From: Cercospora beticola | Taxonomy: Eukaryota; Ascomycota; Dothideomycetes; Mycosphaerellales; Mycosphaerellaceae | Assembly: GCF_033473495.1 (NCBI RefSeq) | Contig: NC_088936.1 | Coordinates: forward strand, 62,001-126,000 | DNA length: 64,000 nt | Direction: 5' to 3' | In this document: in pieces, positions 31,010-43,048 of the stretch | How positions within the stretch are numbered: position 1 is the stretch's first letter | Layout: every line of letters starts with the position of its first letter | The notes under the pieces: model-generated | The model's input: the letters and a program-made list of their open reading frames with translations, nothing else | Told to the model about the DNA's origin: nothing | Databases searched by the model: none | Translations under genes and position numbers: made by a program

Positions 31010-32285
31010 GGCTGGCCGGACGGGCTGTTACACAGGGACAACGGCGGCGGCGGCAGCGAGCGACAGAGGCACGACGTGAGGAAGGATGTGACTCGCAGGT
31101 AGGCTGCTACATCAGGGGGGCGACAGCGGGCGATTATGAGGTTGTTCGGTGGAGCAGGAGGCGGGTGCTAAGCGACATGCTCTGCAGCGTCGAGAAATGG
31201 TGTGTGTGAATGTAGAGGGCACGGCAAGGCAGAGCAGGTAAGCGATTCCAGGGTGCGGGTGTGATTCTTTCTTCCCTGTCGTCAGTCGCACGCCGGCCCA
31301 ACAAACTTTCTTTGGCTCTGGCGGCGCGCGATCCAATGTGCACGCGGGCAAACGACTTGACAAGGCGATCGGTGCGATCTCGTGAGCTAGCGCCAGAGTG
31401 TGCATAGATTGACTTTGCGCGCCTCGTCACTCCACAGCACAGAATCCTCCTCGCTGCAGAGGCAGAAAAGACGAAAATGGAACGGGGCTTATTCGTGCTG
31501 CAGATGGGAACCACGAGGACTGACTGCGACGAGCCGAGGTCACACTGGCGACATCATTCCCAGCATCGCCAAATAGACAAGGAACAGGCGCGCATGTGAG
31601 GAGAGGGCAGGAGCCAAAGTGAGGAGCGTCTGACGGAAGGCACGCGTGCGGCAACTATGATGCAATCCCAAGCCACCGAAAACGGAGCTGTGTCCGTCTT
31701 CCCGCGCTGCCAAGGCCAGGTCGTTCAACCAGCCAGCACGACGCGTTCTTGCTCCCACCACGCGTTTTCTCACAACTACAGCCATCTCTATTCTAACTTC
31801 GAAACTGTGACAACACAATCATCACTCTGCAGCCACCAGGAGCGTGGAGATCTGGGTCATCTCGGTCATCTTCATGGTGGGATCTCCATGTGACCTTTAG
31901 TGCCATTAACCTCACAGCTCTGCATATGCTCATCCAAAGCTCAGCGGAAAATGGATGAGCTCCCCTTGCACTCGACAAGCTAGGAGGACAGATCGCAGAT
32001 CTCGCACGACTGAGCTCTCTGCACTCCGGCGACCCGGCTTGGGTTTCACGCGCTGAGCCGCGCATGCTCGCGGTGAGAGCATGTCCTGGAGAGCCTTCAC
32101 GGGAGGGGAGAGAACACCAAGATATTCGAAATAGACTGCCGATGAAGAACATACATCACAAGGTGACAACTTACCCTCCTGGTGAGAGATTCAACGTCAC
32201 CATCGCTCATATTCTGTCCAATACATCCAGAACAGCACGAAACGCCAAGAGCATATTTGAACTTCATACCATTTATTCTACTTCA
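31010..32285. other. Intergenic region (1.3 kb)
   Basis: The left part is the promoter of the minus-strand MFS gene; the right part is the 3' side of the next minus-strand gene. Composition is mixed with GC-rich patches. Frames up to 126 codons overlap on both strands without features. Nothing supported. Confidence 0.5.
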
Positions 32286-33707
32286 CTACCTCCCAGCACA
32301 CCCACACAACCAACCCCTCCACCACCCTCCCCTCCCCTTCCTCTCCCTCTCAACCTCCTCAATCTCCCTAATGCCCTTCCCATCCCCACCCAACACAAAC
32401 CTCCCCCGCCCCCCACCAATCGAAGACCCCTTCTTCCAAACCAACTTCCTCCTCAACGGCGCCGCCTCATCCAGCCCATCATCATCATCCTCAAAGAAAC
32501 AAGCCGGATACTGCACTCCACCACTACCACTACCATTCCCACCACAAATACTATCCCTCCTCAACAACGATCCAAAAGAATTCCTCGGCTCAGGCGTAGG
32601 AGCAAAGGAAGGAGATGTAATCGTCGTTCCTGTTGTAGCAGTTTCATCTGACCAGCGAGATTTATATTTCTCACTGCTGGAGTAGATGGATGTCGGGGAA
32701 GTATACGCAGCAGTTGAAGATGAAGATGTCGTGGTGCGACGACTACTTCTCGCACTATTATTTGCGTTTGAGCTTGGAGGCGAGCTTGTGTTCACCGACG
32801 GCAAAATCCTAAGCGGAACACTAGGTTTCCGTTGTCGGTTCGCCAGTCTTGCTTGAAAGGAATAGATACTATCGTTTCGTGTTCGAATCGATGATGAAAT
32901 ACTCTCTTTCCGAGGGCGGTAGGTCGTTTCTGGTGGGGAGTTGACACTACTCGCTAGACTTGTCGGAGGGGAACTCAGGTCTCTTAGTGTCAAAGGTAAA
33001 GTTACTGAATGAAGCGCTGGAATCTGCGGCTGTCGACGCGGCGGCGTAACGTCTCGAATGACGGGAAAGAGCGTGTAGCCTCTTGTTAATGTCGCTGAAG
33101 GTCGAGATGGGGGCGAGATGGGGATCAGAGGCTGATCGGCTTGTGTTTTGGTCGCTGCTCGAGGGCGCGTTCTTGGTAGCATGATGGCTTTTTGCTCCGT
33201 AGAAGGGAATTTCGTGCATGGCGTGGGAGTAGCTGGTAATCCGAAGTCGAATCGCTCGATCGCGGGATCAAGTTTTGGAGTCGGAGGCGGGGGAAGCACA
33301 GGGCTGACGATTCCAGGTGAGGGTCGTCGCATGTAATAGTCTAGTATTCCTATTGAGATTTCGGATTGTCGAGGAGACGGCGAAGTTTTGTTATCGCGGT
33401 CTTGTTGTTGTACTGCAGAGAACGAGGCGGTGCATGATATTGTCGGACTGTCGTAGCTTCCTTGCGATTGCGCTTTGGCATACAAATTTACATTCTCTTT
33501 TTGCGAATGTGATGCAGTCCTGCTAGCGCTATTCGCATTGCTACTGCTCTGCTTCGAAGCAACATTCAACGGCTTAGGTCGCAAAGCTCGTTCGTGACCC
33601 GTTGACGAACGCGAACTTTCACGCCGAAATTCAACCCGTGCGAGTCGCGTGGTTGATTGTTGCGAAAGAAGCTGAAGATCTTCTGTATATTGTCCCATGG
33701 TAGTCAT
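32286..33707 (-). CDS. Disordered Ser/Pro-rich hypothetical protein
   Basis: The protein is 473 residues from the ATG at 33707 (MTTMGQYTED). The frame is open 18 codons further up, but that stretch looks like leader containing a possible UTR intron. The chain is almost wholly low-complexity, rich in Ser, Thr, Pro and Arg, with repeated SP, TP and RxxS motifs that could be phosphorylation sites. The region around DYYMRRPSPGIVSPVLPPPP looks conserved. An acidic stretch (EDDDDGLDE) precedes the C-terminal LRRKLVWKKGSS, and the end is Trp/Gly-rich. Function is unknown; it resembles fungal scaffold-type proteins. Confidence 0.65.
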   Translation of the reverse strand: MTTMGQYTEDLQLLSQQSTTRLARVEFRRESSRSSTGHERALRPKPLNVASKQSSSNANSASRTASHSQKENVNLYAKAQSQGSYDSPTISCTASFSAVQQQDRDNKTSPSPRQSEISIGILDYYMRRPSPGIVSPVLPPPPTPKLDPAIERFDFGLPATPTPCTKFPSTEQKAIMLPRTRPRAATKTQADQPLIPISPPSRPSATLTRGYTLFPVIRDVTPPRRQPQIPALHSVTLPLTLRDLSSPPTSLASSVNSPPETTYRPRKESISSSIRTRNDSIYSFQARLANRQRKPSVPLRILPSVNTSSPPSSNANNSARSSRRTTTSSSSTAAYTSPTSIYSSSEKYKSRWSDETATTGTTITSPSFAPTPEPRNSFGSLLRRDSICGGNGSGSGGVQYPACFFEDDDDGLDEAAPLRRKLVWKKGSSIGGGRGRFVLGGDGKGIREIEEVERERKGRGGWWRGWLCGCAGR

Positions 33708-34485
33708 GTTGTCTTCAAACTCTCCAAGGCACAATAGGAGAAAACGATCAGACAGAAACAAACGAACCTACCCAGCACGAGCGGCGACCTTTACCTCAAC
33801 GTCCCACTCCCAGAGCCCACCATTGGGACGGACGTGAGGGTGGAATGCAACCGTCAACAGAAAGCCAGGAGTCCCAAGCACCAGGTGAGGAGAGAGCAAA
33901 AGTCAGCCACAAAGTGGGTGTGAAGAAGCCTTGCGATCGAGACCTTGAACTCGGTCGCAGCTCGATGACCTGCATAGAATCTTACGCATTGCTCGTGTGT
34001 GACTGGTCCATGAGAAGTCCAAAGTCATTGTGAACCTATCAGATGTGCGGAGTTTTCTCCACGGCTTCCGCAGGGCTGGGGATGCAAGGGGGAATGTGAT
34101 CAGAATTTTGCATTGCTGAGCATGCGAAAGACATGGAGATGTAAACAAAACAGTTTGGGCGTGGCGATGCATCGGCATGTTCTTTCGAATGGCGCAGAAC
34201 TGTTGCTCTTGATCATATTCATGGTCTTGGGAAACTGGACGATTGTAAGCATGTGCGTGGCGTGAGCTTCGAGTCGCAGTTCTCAAACCACAGCGCAAGG
34301 CGCACGTTCTCCTTTGCAAACTTCGCGTCAGGGACAACAGTGGCGGCAGGAACTGTCTTCACACCTGCGTAGAATCCGAAATCCTGGTTCTGCAACTGTC
34401 TGGAATCCTGTCCCCAGCTTCTGCTTGCTCCAATGCAACATAACGTACCATCGCCAAAAGTTACTCATCCAAGCACCAAGAAGTC
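33708..34485. other. Intergenic region
   Basis: This holds the leader of the disordered-protein gene and the 3' side of the coiled-coil gene. I see no further gene or repeat. Confidence 0.5.
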
Positions 34486-37400
34486 TCAAGAATTCTCGTC
34501 AAAAGCAGCCTGCAAATCCAACATCTGCCCACCTTGCGTACCAGTAAAAAGCTCACTCCCTTCAAACGTCGACTCCTCCTCTGCCGCTTCCACAGCGGCG
34601 CTAGCAGCTTCTTTAGACGGAGTCTTGAAAGGTTTCAATGAGCCACGATTGCCATTCGTCCCAGCAAGTGGTTGTCGACCCATACTCTGTCTCACACCCG
34701 TACTCGATCTCGTCAATCTTCTTCCACCGACACTCGCTCTTGGCTGCGCAGCCGTCGTCAACGGCGCGGCAAACGACAAAGACTTTCGCGGTTTCTGCCT
34801 CTTAGGCGTAGGACCGCTTTTGTCTTCTTGCGACGAGTCTCGCTGCCAGATTGACGATTCGTCGATGTTTGAGATCGACAAGTCCATGTCTTCAGCAGAG
34901 ATATGTGAGTAATCGTCAGGTTGCGTCTGAGTTGGCTGCGCCATCGACTCTCGCGAGCGATGCGGTAAGCTGCCGCGAGATTGGCTTTTGTTGATGCCCA
35001 TCGCTGCCATGAGATTGGCACGCATCGATTCCGCTTCGGCGATCTGTTGATCTTTCTCCTGGCATTTGCGCTGATATCTTTCGACCCTCTTTTTCAGGTC
35101 AGATATCTTCGCTTCGCGGACTTCGATCTCGGCCGTTTTCGATTCGGCGAGTTCGTTGCATTCGAGCTGCGCTTCTGCCAGCTGTCGGTGCAATTTTTCG
35201 CTTGTTGCCTGTAGTTCTTGTGCCAGGTTGTCTCGCTCACGTCTGGTCTGTTCCACAGAAGCATACAGTTTCTTGGTCTCACGATCGAGCTCTGCTCGAA
35301 TCTCGTCACGCTCGGTTTGACACAACCCCAACTCTTCCCTTAGTTCAGATAGCAGACGAAGCTTCTCAGCGTCATCGCTGCTCGTTGACTGAAGCTGTTC
35401 TTCAAGATCGTTGTTCGCCGTCTTCAAGTTGTTGACCTCAGCTCCCATCCTGCTGACTTCGCGTTCAAGCTCGACCACACGACGATCGCTGCTCGACAGA
35501 CGTTCTTGAAGCTGTTCTCGCTCAGTTTCGGCCTCATTGAGACCGAGCTCAAAGTTCGAGACTTTGGCGGCAAGCTCGTTGTATTTTGACTTCCACTTCG
35601 TAGTCTCTTCTTCAGCATCTTCCAGTGCCTCTTGCTTTGAAGCTACATGTGCCGCAGCGTCTAGCTCAGCTGTCTGCTTGGCAGTCTTCATTTCTGCGAG
35701 CTGCCGTTGCGCATCTGCTAGCGACTGGCGAAGTGTCTCCTCCAGATTGGAAACCCGCTCAAGAAGTTCGGCATTCTGTCTCAATGCACCCTGAAGCTCG
35801 TCGGCTCTTGTCTGCTCCTGTTCTTCGAGTGACCTGACTTGTGACAATGCGTCGACATACTTCGCCTCGATCTCTTCGAAGGCGGCTGTGAGAGCTGAGT
35901 TGTGTTCTTCGAGTGTACGCACTTTCTCCTGCTCTTCTCGCAATGGTCTCTCGACATTCTCACACCGTGCTTCCAGATTCGCGCAAGCTTTCGCGAACAA
36001 GCGCTTCACTGCATCCTGTTCCACATTTGCCCGTGCCTTGAAGTGAGTATCTACCGCCTCTCTCCAGTCGAACTGGTCATTTGCATCCTCTGACAGATTC
36101 AGTCCTTCCAGGTTTACGGCTTCCCTGTCATTGTGGCGTCGGTGCATGCAATCGACATCGCCACGAGCTGAGAGTGCATGCAAATTGAGCAAGACCGTCA
36201 TAGCAGGGGCACTGAACGATGCGCCTTGCGAAGCTCGCAGCAGTATATTGCTGATCTGGTGTGCTAGTCTTGATCTAGCTCTTCGTAGTGCTTTGTGACA
36301 CCAGCCACCTGCTTGATCATGATGAAGTTCGACCTCGTATAGAAGATCGTGCAGGTTCTGCAACTTCTGTAGAAATCTAGTGTCACCTAGTGCTTCCACG
36401 ATCTGATGACTGGTAATCCTTTGACAGCTGACGATAGCCTCTGTGTCGGTAATGGTCTTGGTCACCGCATCCGCACCTGCTGCGAGTGCTGCGGAGTCCA
36501 TTCGAGTCGCGTACTCGATAGCGTTGTCAAGTAATATACCAATCGGTGCTCTTGCCAGCACTCCAGAGAACAAGGCACTGTCATCAATGTGTGGACACAA
36601 AGTGTGTATTTGGTGCAATTGCTCCGGCTCCAGAAATGTCAACTCCAAGCTCTCCAGCACAGGATGTGGTAAGCTGTCCAGCTCGCACAGCTTCCCGACG
36701 AAACGAAGCGCCAATGTCTTGATGCGTCGCTCAACATCACCGGCACAAAGTCGTTCCTGCAACTTGCGGACCATTCCGGTATTCGCCATAGCCCAGATTT
36801 TTCGAATGTCCAACGGTATCGCAGCAATGATCTCATTCGCCAGTATTAAGGCCTTGATTTTCTCAGGCGTGCAGTCGCTTGGTGTAGCCTTTGCTGCCAA
36901 GTATGCTGATAGCACAACCAATTGGATGCTCTTCTGAGCCTTGGTCCCGGTGAAAAACTGCTGCATGGCCTCCGACTTCCATCTTGAAGAGACAGGCGTG
37001 CTTGCCAGAAAGTCTTGTGTATTGTACGAGCTTGACGTTAACCGGAACTCTGGATCAGTAGACGCGCAAACAAGGTTCATGATAGACAAGCAGTACAGAC
37101 TCAAGCAGCCATCGGGTGTGCTAGAGCTGTTCTTCAGAATTTCCAAAATTTGGTCCTCAAACCGCGACATCGTCTCGCTGCTGAGAACTCCGAGCAGTAG
37201 ACTCCCAGTGCCAGAGAGAATGAGGTATATGGGTTGAATAGTCGCCGGACATGGTCTCTTCGCAGCTTCTTCAACGAGCTGAATAAACAGCGTCTGCGCT
37301 TCGGCTGGCAACGCCACTGTATCCGGCAATGGCAGCGAGAGCAGCGCAACACTCGCTCTGGCATATTTCGAATTATCCTTCCCCGATGTGATCGCACGAG

Positions 37401-37686
37401 CTACTGCACTATGCAGCAAAGTCGGCTCTTGCCGCAAAAGAGCATTCCGACACGCCGCATTGAATGAGAATTTCGTGATGATGTCCAGAACATATGTCCA
37501 CTGCTGCAGTCCTTCCAAAAGACAAGATGCAAGTGTTTCGATTAGGCACGGCTTTGCCGCAGCCCACTGCGCAATGTCGGCGTCGCTGCATTTCTCGGTG
37601 ATACGATGCAGCGTCCTGAGCTGACTCGGGTATGGCGATGATGTGATTCGGTCCACTTCCGCCACCAGGCTCTCGTACTGCGCCAT
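34486..37686 (-). CDS. Large coiled-coil protein with helical N-terminal domain
   Basis: A single-exon gene of 1066 residues, starting at the ATG at 37686. The first 500 residues are predicted helical and repeat-like (armadillo-type character, Leu-rich, few charges in rows). From about 560 to 910 there is a long heptad-type coiled coil, rich in Glu, Gln, Arg and Leu (for example REEQEKVRTLEEHNSALTAA). The last 150 residues are disordered and basic, with KRQKPRKSLSFAAP and TFEGSELFTGTQGGQ. Such proteins are conserved hypotheticals in filamentous ascomycetes and often named M-protein-repeat or Uso1-like from the coil alone. A structural role at the cytoskeleton, spindle pole or nucleus is possible. 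Confidence 0.78.
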   Translation of the reverse strand: MAQYESLVAEVDRITSSPYPSQLRTLHRITEKCSDADIAQWAAAKPCLIETLASCLLEGLQQWTYVLDIITKFSFNAACRNALLRQEPTLLHSAVARAITSGKDNSKYARASVALLSLPLPDTVALPAEAQTLFIQLVEEAAKRPCPATIQPIYLILSGTGSLLLGVLSSETMSRFEDQILEILKNSSSTPDGCLSLYCLSIMNLVCASTDPEFRLTSSSYNTQDFLASTPVSSRWKSEAMQQFFTGTKAQKSIQLVVLSAYLAAKATPSDCTPEKIKALILANEIIAAIPLDIRKIWAMANTGMVRKLQERLCAGDVERRIKTLALRFVGKLCELDSLPHPVLESLELTFLEPEQLHQIHTLCPHIDDSALFSGVLARAPIGILLDNAIEYATRMDSAALAAGADAVTKTITDTEAIVSCQRITSHQIVEALGDTRFLQKLQNLHDLLYEVELHHDQAGGWCHKALRRARSRLAHQISNILLRASQGASFSAPAMTVLLNLHALSARGDVDCMHRRHNDREAVNLEGLNLSEDANDQFDWREAVDTHFKARANVEQDAVKRLFAKACANLEARCENVERPLREEQEKVRTLEEHNSALTAAFEEIEAKYVDALSQVRSLEEQEQTRADELQGALRQNAELLERVSNLEETLRQSLADAQRQLAEMKTAKQTAELDAAAHVASKQEALEDAEEETTKWKSKYNELAAKVSNFELGLNEAETEREQLQERLSSSDRRVVELEREVSRMGAEVNNLKTANNDLEEQLQSTSSDDAEKLRLLSELREELGLCQTERDEIRAELDRETKKLYASVEQTRRERDNLAQELQATSEKLHRQLAEAQLECNELAESKTAEIEVREAKISDLKKRVERYQRKCQEKDQQIAEAESMRANLMAAMGINKSQSRGSLPHRSRESMAQPTQTQPDDYSHISAEDMDLSISNIDESSIWQRDSSQEDKSGPTPKRQKPRKSLSFAAPLTTAAQPRASVGGRRLTRSSTGVRQSMGRQPLAGTNGNRGSLKPFKTPSKEAASAAVEAAEEESTFEGSELFTGTQGGQMLDLQAAFDENS

Positions 37687-38135
37687 ATCCAAAGCGGTGC
37701 TGTACTTTCACTGTCGTTGTCGCGACATGATGTGCATTGCGGTCTCCAGTCGAAGAAGTGTCAGCTCGCTTGGCGGGCCGGTTGGCGCGGCGACCAAGGC
37801 AACTGCCTTAGAGTGGGTCTATACCACGATTTAAGCTTTTATCGAGAGTCCAACGCTGGGTTCGCACGCGTTATGCTGGTAGACATTCTCTGCGGCCGCC
37901 GGAACGACCTGAAGAGATGAATGAGGTTTCTCATTACTTCACTCTACTTATTCATACATATGCCATGCGGTGTGCTCTCGAGCCCACACGCGATATCAAA
38001 ACCTGGCCGCTATGCCTCGTAATCGTTCCACATCATATGCCACATTCAATATGCCAGTCGTACATCATTAGTTATAGCAGAACCTCTTGCCATCCAAGTG
38101 CTTCAACATTGTCCCCGCGTCCTTCCATCTATTCT
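37687..38135. other. Intergenic region
   Basis: This is the promoter of the minus-strand coiled-coil gene and the 3' side of the RING-like gene. Nothing else was seen. Confidence 0.5.
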
Positions 38136-39974
38136 TCACCACCCACCGATCTTGAACTCATGCATCATAAGCGTCGGCAGGACAGATGGGGGCAGCTTTG
38201 CGCTCGGATCATGCAAGACAACTCCGGTCTTCGTCGTAGTGGAGTCATGTCGCTCAAGCATGTGAAAGGAGTCACCTGCATCCAGGGTCCTGGGTGTGCT
38301 GAGACATTCAAGATTGGGTTTGATGCCATCACGATGCCAGTCTGCAGTAGGCAAACGGCAGTCGAGATGGTTTCCAGTTTCGGCTTCGATCTTCTTAGCC
38401 AAGATGGCCATCTGGAGCTCCCATCTCCAGCGGATCTTTCTTCGCTTTTGTTCGAGTGTGTCGTTGAGCTTGGCGAGCTCGCCATTGCACAGTCTCTCGA
38501 GTTCGAGCTCCGCTTTTCGTTGTTGGCGCTTCAAATCCTGGAATATGTCAGCGCAAGTTTCAATACCCGGATTGATGCAGATGCACACCTGCAATGCCCT
38601 GTCTTGCCGTGACGCTCGAAGCCGAAGCCTTCGATTTTGCTCACCGCGCAAGACGTTGATTGCACTTTCGTGCCTGACTTGCATCGAGTCTCTGTGCCAT
38701 CTCGCCTTCTCCAATTCCGCAAGATCTTGCTCTGTGACAGTCCGGTCGTGCGCTTCACCCGTACTGTACATTCCGGCGCAATACGCTTCCATGTGCTTCA
38801 AAGCAGTCGCATTGTCGCGCCGTTCTTTTTCCTGGGCCTCCCTCAAGTCAGACTCTGCCTTGACTTGCTTGTCTTCCGCGTCGCTTGTGGCGAAAGCATG
38901 CTGTTCCTGCATCTCTTCGACCGCTGCCTCGTGCGCCGAAAGCATGGTCTGTCGCAGCGTCTCGTGTTTGGCCAGAAGTTCCTCACTTTGCTTTGATGCC
39001 CAGCTCAGCAACCGATCCCGTTGCTCTGTCTGTCCAAGATGAAGAAGCTTATAATCTTCACGAGCTACTGCTTGGTTGAAATTATCATGAGCCTCCAAAG
39101 ACAATGGCGCGATGCTAGCATCGTCGGATAGAGTGTGGCCGTCGCGATCGCCACATCTGATAGCTGCTGCGGTATGCGCTGAGTTGCGCCGCGAGCTGCT
39201 CATGGATGGGCTCATCGACAGCGCGTCGTCCCACTGCTCTAGCTTTACCAGCAACGCGCTCTGTTCTTCTTGCGTCATGACACGTTCCACCAGGCTGCCT
39301 GGCACAGGCCTCCCACAACAGCTCGGAACCGCTCCTGTGTCAGAGTCTATCGCTGTCTTGACAGTATTGCGCAATGCCTGCGTGCACAGACGATGACCGC
39401 ATGTCAATCTGTGTACAGCACGCCTCTGGTTCAGCGGGTCATCCGGGCAGTGAGGGCACTTGTTTCCGCCTGCTGTGAGAGAGTTCGATCGATGGCGACG
39501 TAACAGATTAATGCCACGGAGCTTGCGGAGATGCCTTCTGGGTGACAAGTCTGGCGATGCCGGCTGCGAAAGTGGCAGGAACAATGACTGACGGGTTGAT
39601 GACGCTGGGGAGAAAGATAGTGACTTGTGCCCTTCTGGCACTCCACGCGAGACGAAACTGTCGTAGTCTCTGAACGATAGCGATGCGCGAGAATGCCGTT
39701 GATGTCCGTCGTGGGAGATGTAATCCTTGGAGGCCTCCGAGAAGGTCGAGACTAGGCCTGTCGAGTAGGATGTCCGTGAGTCGATAGACTCAGACCGACG
39801 AGAGTCGTCCGAGCAATATGTCCTAAATGGCTGCTTGATGTCTGCCACATACTCTGCTTCAATGTCCAGCCCGAGTTCTTTCGCGTCTGCCTTCAATCGC
39901 TCATCCAGCTCATCTTCTGTCTCCACATCCACCTTCAGCAGTTCCAACAGATAGGCCAAGTCTTGTTCGACCAT
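38136..39974 (-). CDS. RING/IBR-like zinc protein with coiled coil
   Basis: Exons 39974-38590 and 38538-38136 flank a 51-nt intron that is in frame and stop-free, so a 612-residue unspliced form is possible beside the 595-residue spliced one. After an acidic N-terminus and a Ser-rich region comes a cysteine/histidine cluster (CPHCPDD, HRLTCGHRLC, then SCCGRPVP at about residues 171-225) resembling the start of RING-IBR E3 ligases. The later IBR and second RING domains are not visible. Residues 310-530 form a long charged coiled coil. The protein probably binds zinc through one atypical RING; ligase activity is uncertain. An upstream exon cannot be excluded. Confidence 0.65.
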   Translation of the reverse strand: MVEQDLAYLLELLKVDVETEDELDERLKADAKELGLDIEAEYVADIKQPFRTYCSDDSRRSESIDSRTSYSTGLVSTFSEASKDYISHDGHQRHSRASLSFRDYDSFVSRGVPEGHKSLSFSPASSTRQSLFLPLSQPASPDLSPRRHLRKLRGINLLRRHRSNSLTAGGNKCPHCPDDPLNQRRAVHRLTCGHRLCTQALRNTVKTAIDSDTGAVPSCCGRPVPGSLVERVMTQEEQSALLVKLEQWDDALSMSPSMSSSRRNSAHTAAAIRCGDRDGHTLSDDASIAPLSLEAHDNFNQAVAREDYKLLHLGQTEQRDRLLSWASKQSEELLAKHETLRQTMLSAHEAAVEEMQEQHAFATSDAEDKQVKAESDLREAQEKERRDNATALKHMEAYCAGMYSTGEAHDRTVTEQDLAELEKARWHRDSMQVRHESAINVLRGEQNRRLRLRASRQDRALQVCICINPGIETCADIFQDLKRQQRKAELELERLCNGELAKLNDTLEQKRRKIRWRWELQMAILAKKIEAETGNHLDCRLPTADWHRDGIKPNLECLSTPRTLDAGDSFHMLERHDSTTTKTGVVLHDPSAKLPPSVLPTLMMHEFKIGGW

Positions 39975-42900
39975 CTCTTAGCATCATCGGCAGGTCGTCC
40001 AGCGCGCGAGAGTTGCCCAAGGGAGATTCCGGTTTGCGCTTCTTGTGTGTCAGAGGTAGATGCGATGTACTCTGTCTCCTTGCACCACTGGCTCCGGTCG
40101 GTGACAAATGGCCCCTCGATAATCGTAATGTCGCACAGCGTCTGTGGCACAACCACACTCAAACCTCCTCGGCCTGCGCCTGTGAAAGAAGGACAATGAA
40201 CCACCACAGCTCGGTGCTCGCACGACAGCAGCAGGAGTATTCGTAGAGCCGGGCCTGGAGGGAAATGGAGATGTGAGGTCCGTCTTACACCGGCAAGTTC
40301 TCGCAGGGTTGAACGTCAGAGACGACTCCCAGGATGCGCCAACTGCTCCTGGACGCCAGCGGCAGTCCGCCAAACCGCGGGTGATCGTCCTGCAGCTTCT
40401 GTGCCTCTTCTGCCGGGAGGATCACCGTCGTCGAACTCTCCGAGCTAAAGTGCTGCACGTTCGCTTGTCTGTTGCGCATCAGGAATGGCGGTGGTGCGCC
40501 GTCAAACGTCCGACTCGTATCGCAATCCGATCCTGTGTTTCATCCATCCATCCCAGTACAGGTCTGGCCAGCAACAGCAGAACCATTGCCAGGTTTACCT
40601 CGAAGGCACCACGGCGATTTGGCGCACCCTTCCCTTGGTCGGTCTTGCAAGCAACGGTGGTGATGACAGCGCGCCCGAGCATTTTGCCTTTTCCGCCCTT
40701 CGGCTTCCTCCATCCTCATTATTCTGCACTACTGCAGCCAATGTGCAGCGCGGCTTGACTTACACCAGAGCCTGGGACGCTGACATAACCATTTCCTGCA
40801 CACCATAGCGCGGCACAAACTCCTATTCCGGCACGTATCACGAACTGGTACCTCCTCCCTACCTCTGGTACCGCCGCTTCGCTTACGCGCCTCCGCCTGG
40901 CTGCAATAGGCACGGAGGGAAAGCCAGCATCGACCGCGAAAAGCTACAACGAGGTGGAAGACACAAGTGCCGCCGACGACTCGCGGTTCTGGGACTGCTG
41001 TGAGTCTACACTTGCCCCAAGAAGCAATTCAGCAGCAAGATAGCGATGTGGCCGCAAAGCGCTGCGGCGGCTTCGCTCCACCGTGACCGCCCGGCGGCCT
41101 CCGCCCGAGGACTGCATGATCAGTGAGTACATACGATGGCACAGGAGAAGCCCTAGGTCGACTGGTGTCATGATTTTGCATGCTGCGCGCGGCCGGCCAA
41201 GCTGTTGCTCAGATCTCGCGCATCCGCCCAACTGCTGGTGACATCCGCTTTCGGTGCCGAGCATTAGCAGCCAGCGAAGCAAGTTTGTTGAAGCCGTGCA
41301 GAACACTGCCCGCCAACCACACCTCGTCCACTCGTCCAGGCAATCTCATCTGGTGGCTACCGCCACCTTCAGCCAATCTGCTCGGGGTCTCCGCCTCATT
41401 ACCACCGTCACAGCCATGTAAAGCGCCCCGGTTGGACCCCATGACGAGGAAGCTTTCTGCAGCTGTGCGGCGTTAATATCTACTCCAGCATCTCGACAGC
41501 TTGTGCCGCCCTGTCGGGAGCACTTGCACACCTTGGCTGTGTGTTGGTCTTCGCCAGACGATCAATTCTAACAGCAGGCTTTCCAATCCATGGCCCACGT
41601 AGCAAGCGCGGTGTACGCAGCTAGGCCACCAACTGGGACTGACCAGCGCCTAACATGCCAAGTAGACGAGCTAACGCAAGAAATACAAGTAGCGCCTTGC
41701 GCAATGAAGTGGCTTACGACTTACCAGCAGTAGGATCATGTGGCTGCTTTCCAGCGCCCGATCAGATCGGGGAAGCAATTCCAACCTGTAATTGTGCACA
41801 GTATGCCTCGTAGCTTGCCGACTGTCTGCCTTCCGAGCACTACTGTATCGATTTCGTGCGATCGCATACTACTGCGATTCTGAGGTCTATCCGGTCATCA
41901 GTCCCATGGCTCGCGCACACAGTCACAAGTGCGCACATGACAAGTTCCAAAAGAGGCACAGATGCGGAAGGCAAGTATCAACATACGAAGACTCTTCTTG
42001 GAAAGCACTGCGCAAGACATTTGGCTGTGCCTCACTGCACGAACGTCGCCGAGTCAGCGGTGCAGGAAGCGGATGTCTCGACGCCGGCCCCGCGCCACAA
42101 ACTCGCTTCCAACTTCAAGTCCTCGAACTGGTGGTGATCAATGATGATGATCTCACCGACTATCATTATCAGGAGAAGGAGAAGATACTCACTTCCAATT
42201 GCACCTGTCGGGTGCATCTCAATGCTGGAGGAATTCAGCTGCAACCATCTTCTATCCTCTACTCGAAGTGGTTTCACGATGCGTTATGATCGATCAACAG
42301 GACCGGCAAGTGAGTGCCAGGTCCCGAATTCTTTCGTGCATTCGAGTGATCCTTTGGTCGTCTCTCCTTGGTTCACACTTTCTTGGTTGACACCTGCAGC
42401 CATACTGTTTATTCACCTCCTAATTGCGACCCCACAACCTTCAAGGCTATCGATGACATCGGGGAACGATTGTTTCCGTGTGATAGGAAATGTGCCGCCA
42501 TGGTCTTGCACATGTGGAAACTCCGACGCAAGTGTCGTCCTGGTCACCGCCAGTGTGTATTGTGTCGCGGCATGCTCGCTGTTGGACGGTGGCCGTGCCT
42601 TCTCATTGACCAGACCGACCACGACTGGGCTCCCATCTACTCATTCAACGCACTAGTATGCGTTGCGAGGAAATTGAGAGCTCTACTGGATCTCACAATA
42701 GGTCGATCGCCGCTTGGCAGCTGTACACTCTACGATGCGTGGGAGTGCATGGCGCAGCACGTTCACAAATGCAGACATATACAGCATCACCGTGAAAACT
42801 AACCAGCTCGGACGCATCATAAGACTGCATCGTGTTGCTTTCGCCATTCATGGACATGTCGACTACTTGCGGACAGCTCTCGCCTGGTCTGTGGCAGCAC

Positions 42901-43048
42901 CATTCGGGTGAGGGCTGTCCACATCATAACATGGCAAATTTGTTAACAATCCTCTACAATATTGTTGACAGCAAACGTCGCAGTCATATATCACGGCGAT
43001 GCTGCTACTTGACCAACTTTCGTTCGATGTTTCTTACAACAGATCGAA
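39975..43048. other. Gene-poor region (3.1 kb)
   Basis: No gene is firmly supported. The most protein-like stretch is on the minus strand at 40533-40285 (it includes TTVILPAEEAQKLQDDHPRF and SSWRILGVVSDVQPCENLP), which could be an exon of an unrecognised gene or an upstream exon region. A second minus frame, 40682-40479, meets it in a TGATG overlap. The rest (40700-43048) carries short overlapping frames on both strands only. There is no RIP-type bias. Confidence 0.45.

Noticed and set aside
40273..40758. 161-codon plus-strand frame
   Set aside because: It is antisense to a more protein-like minus-strand stretch (40533-40285) and has no features of its own.
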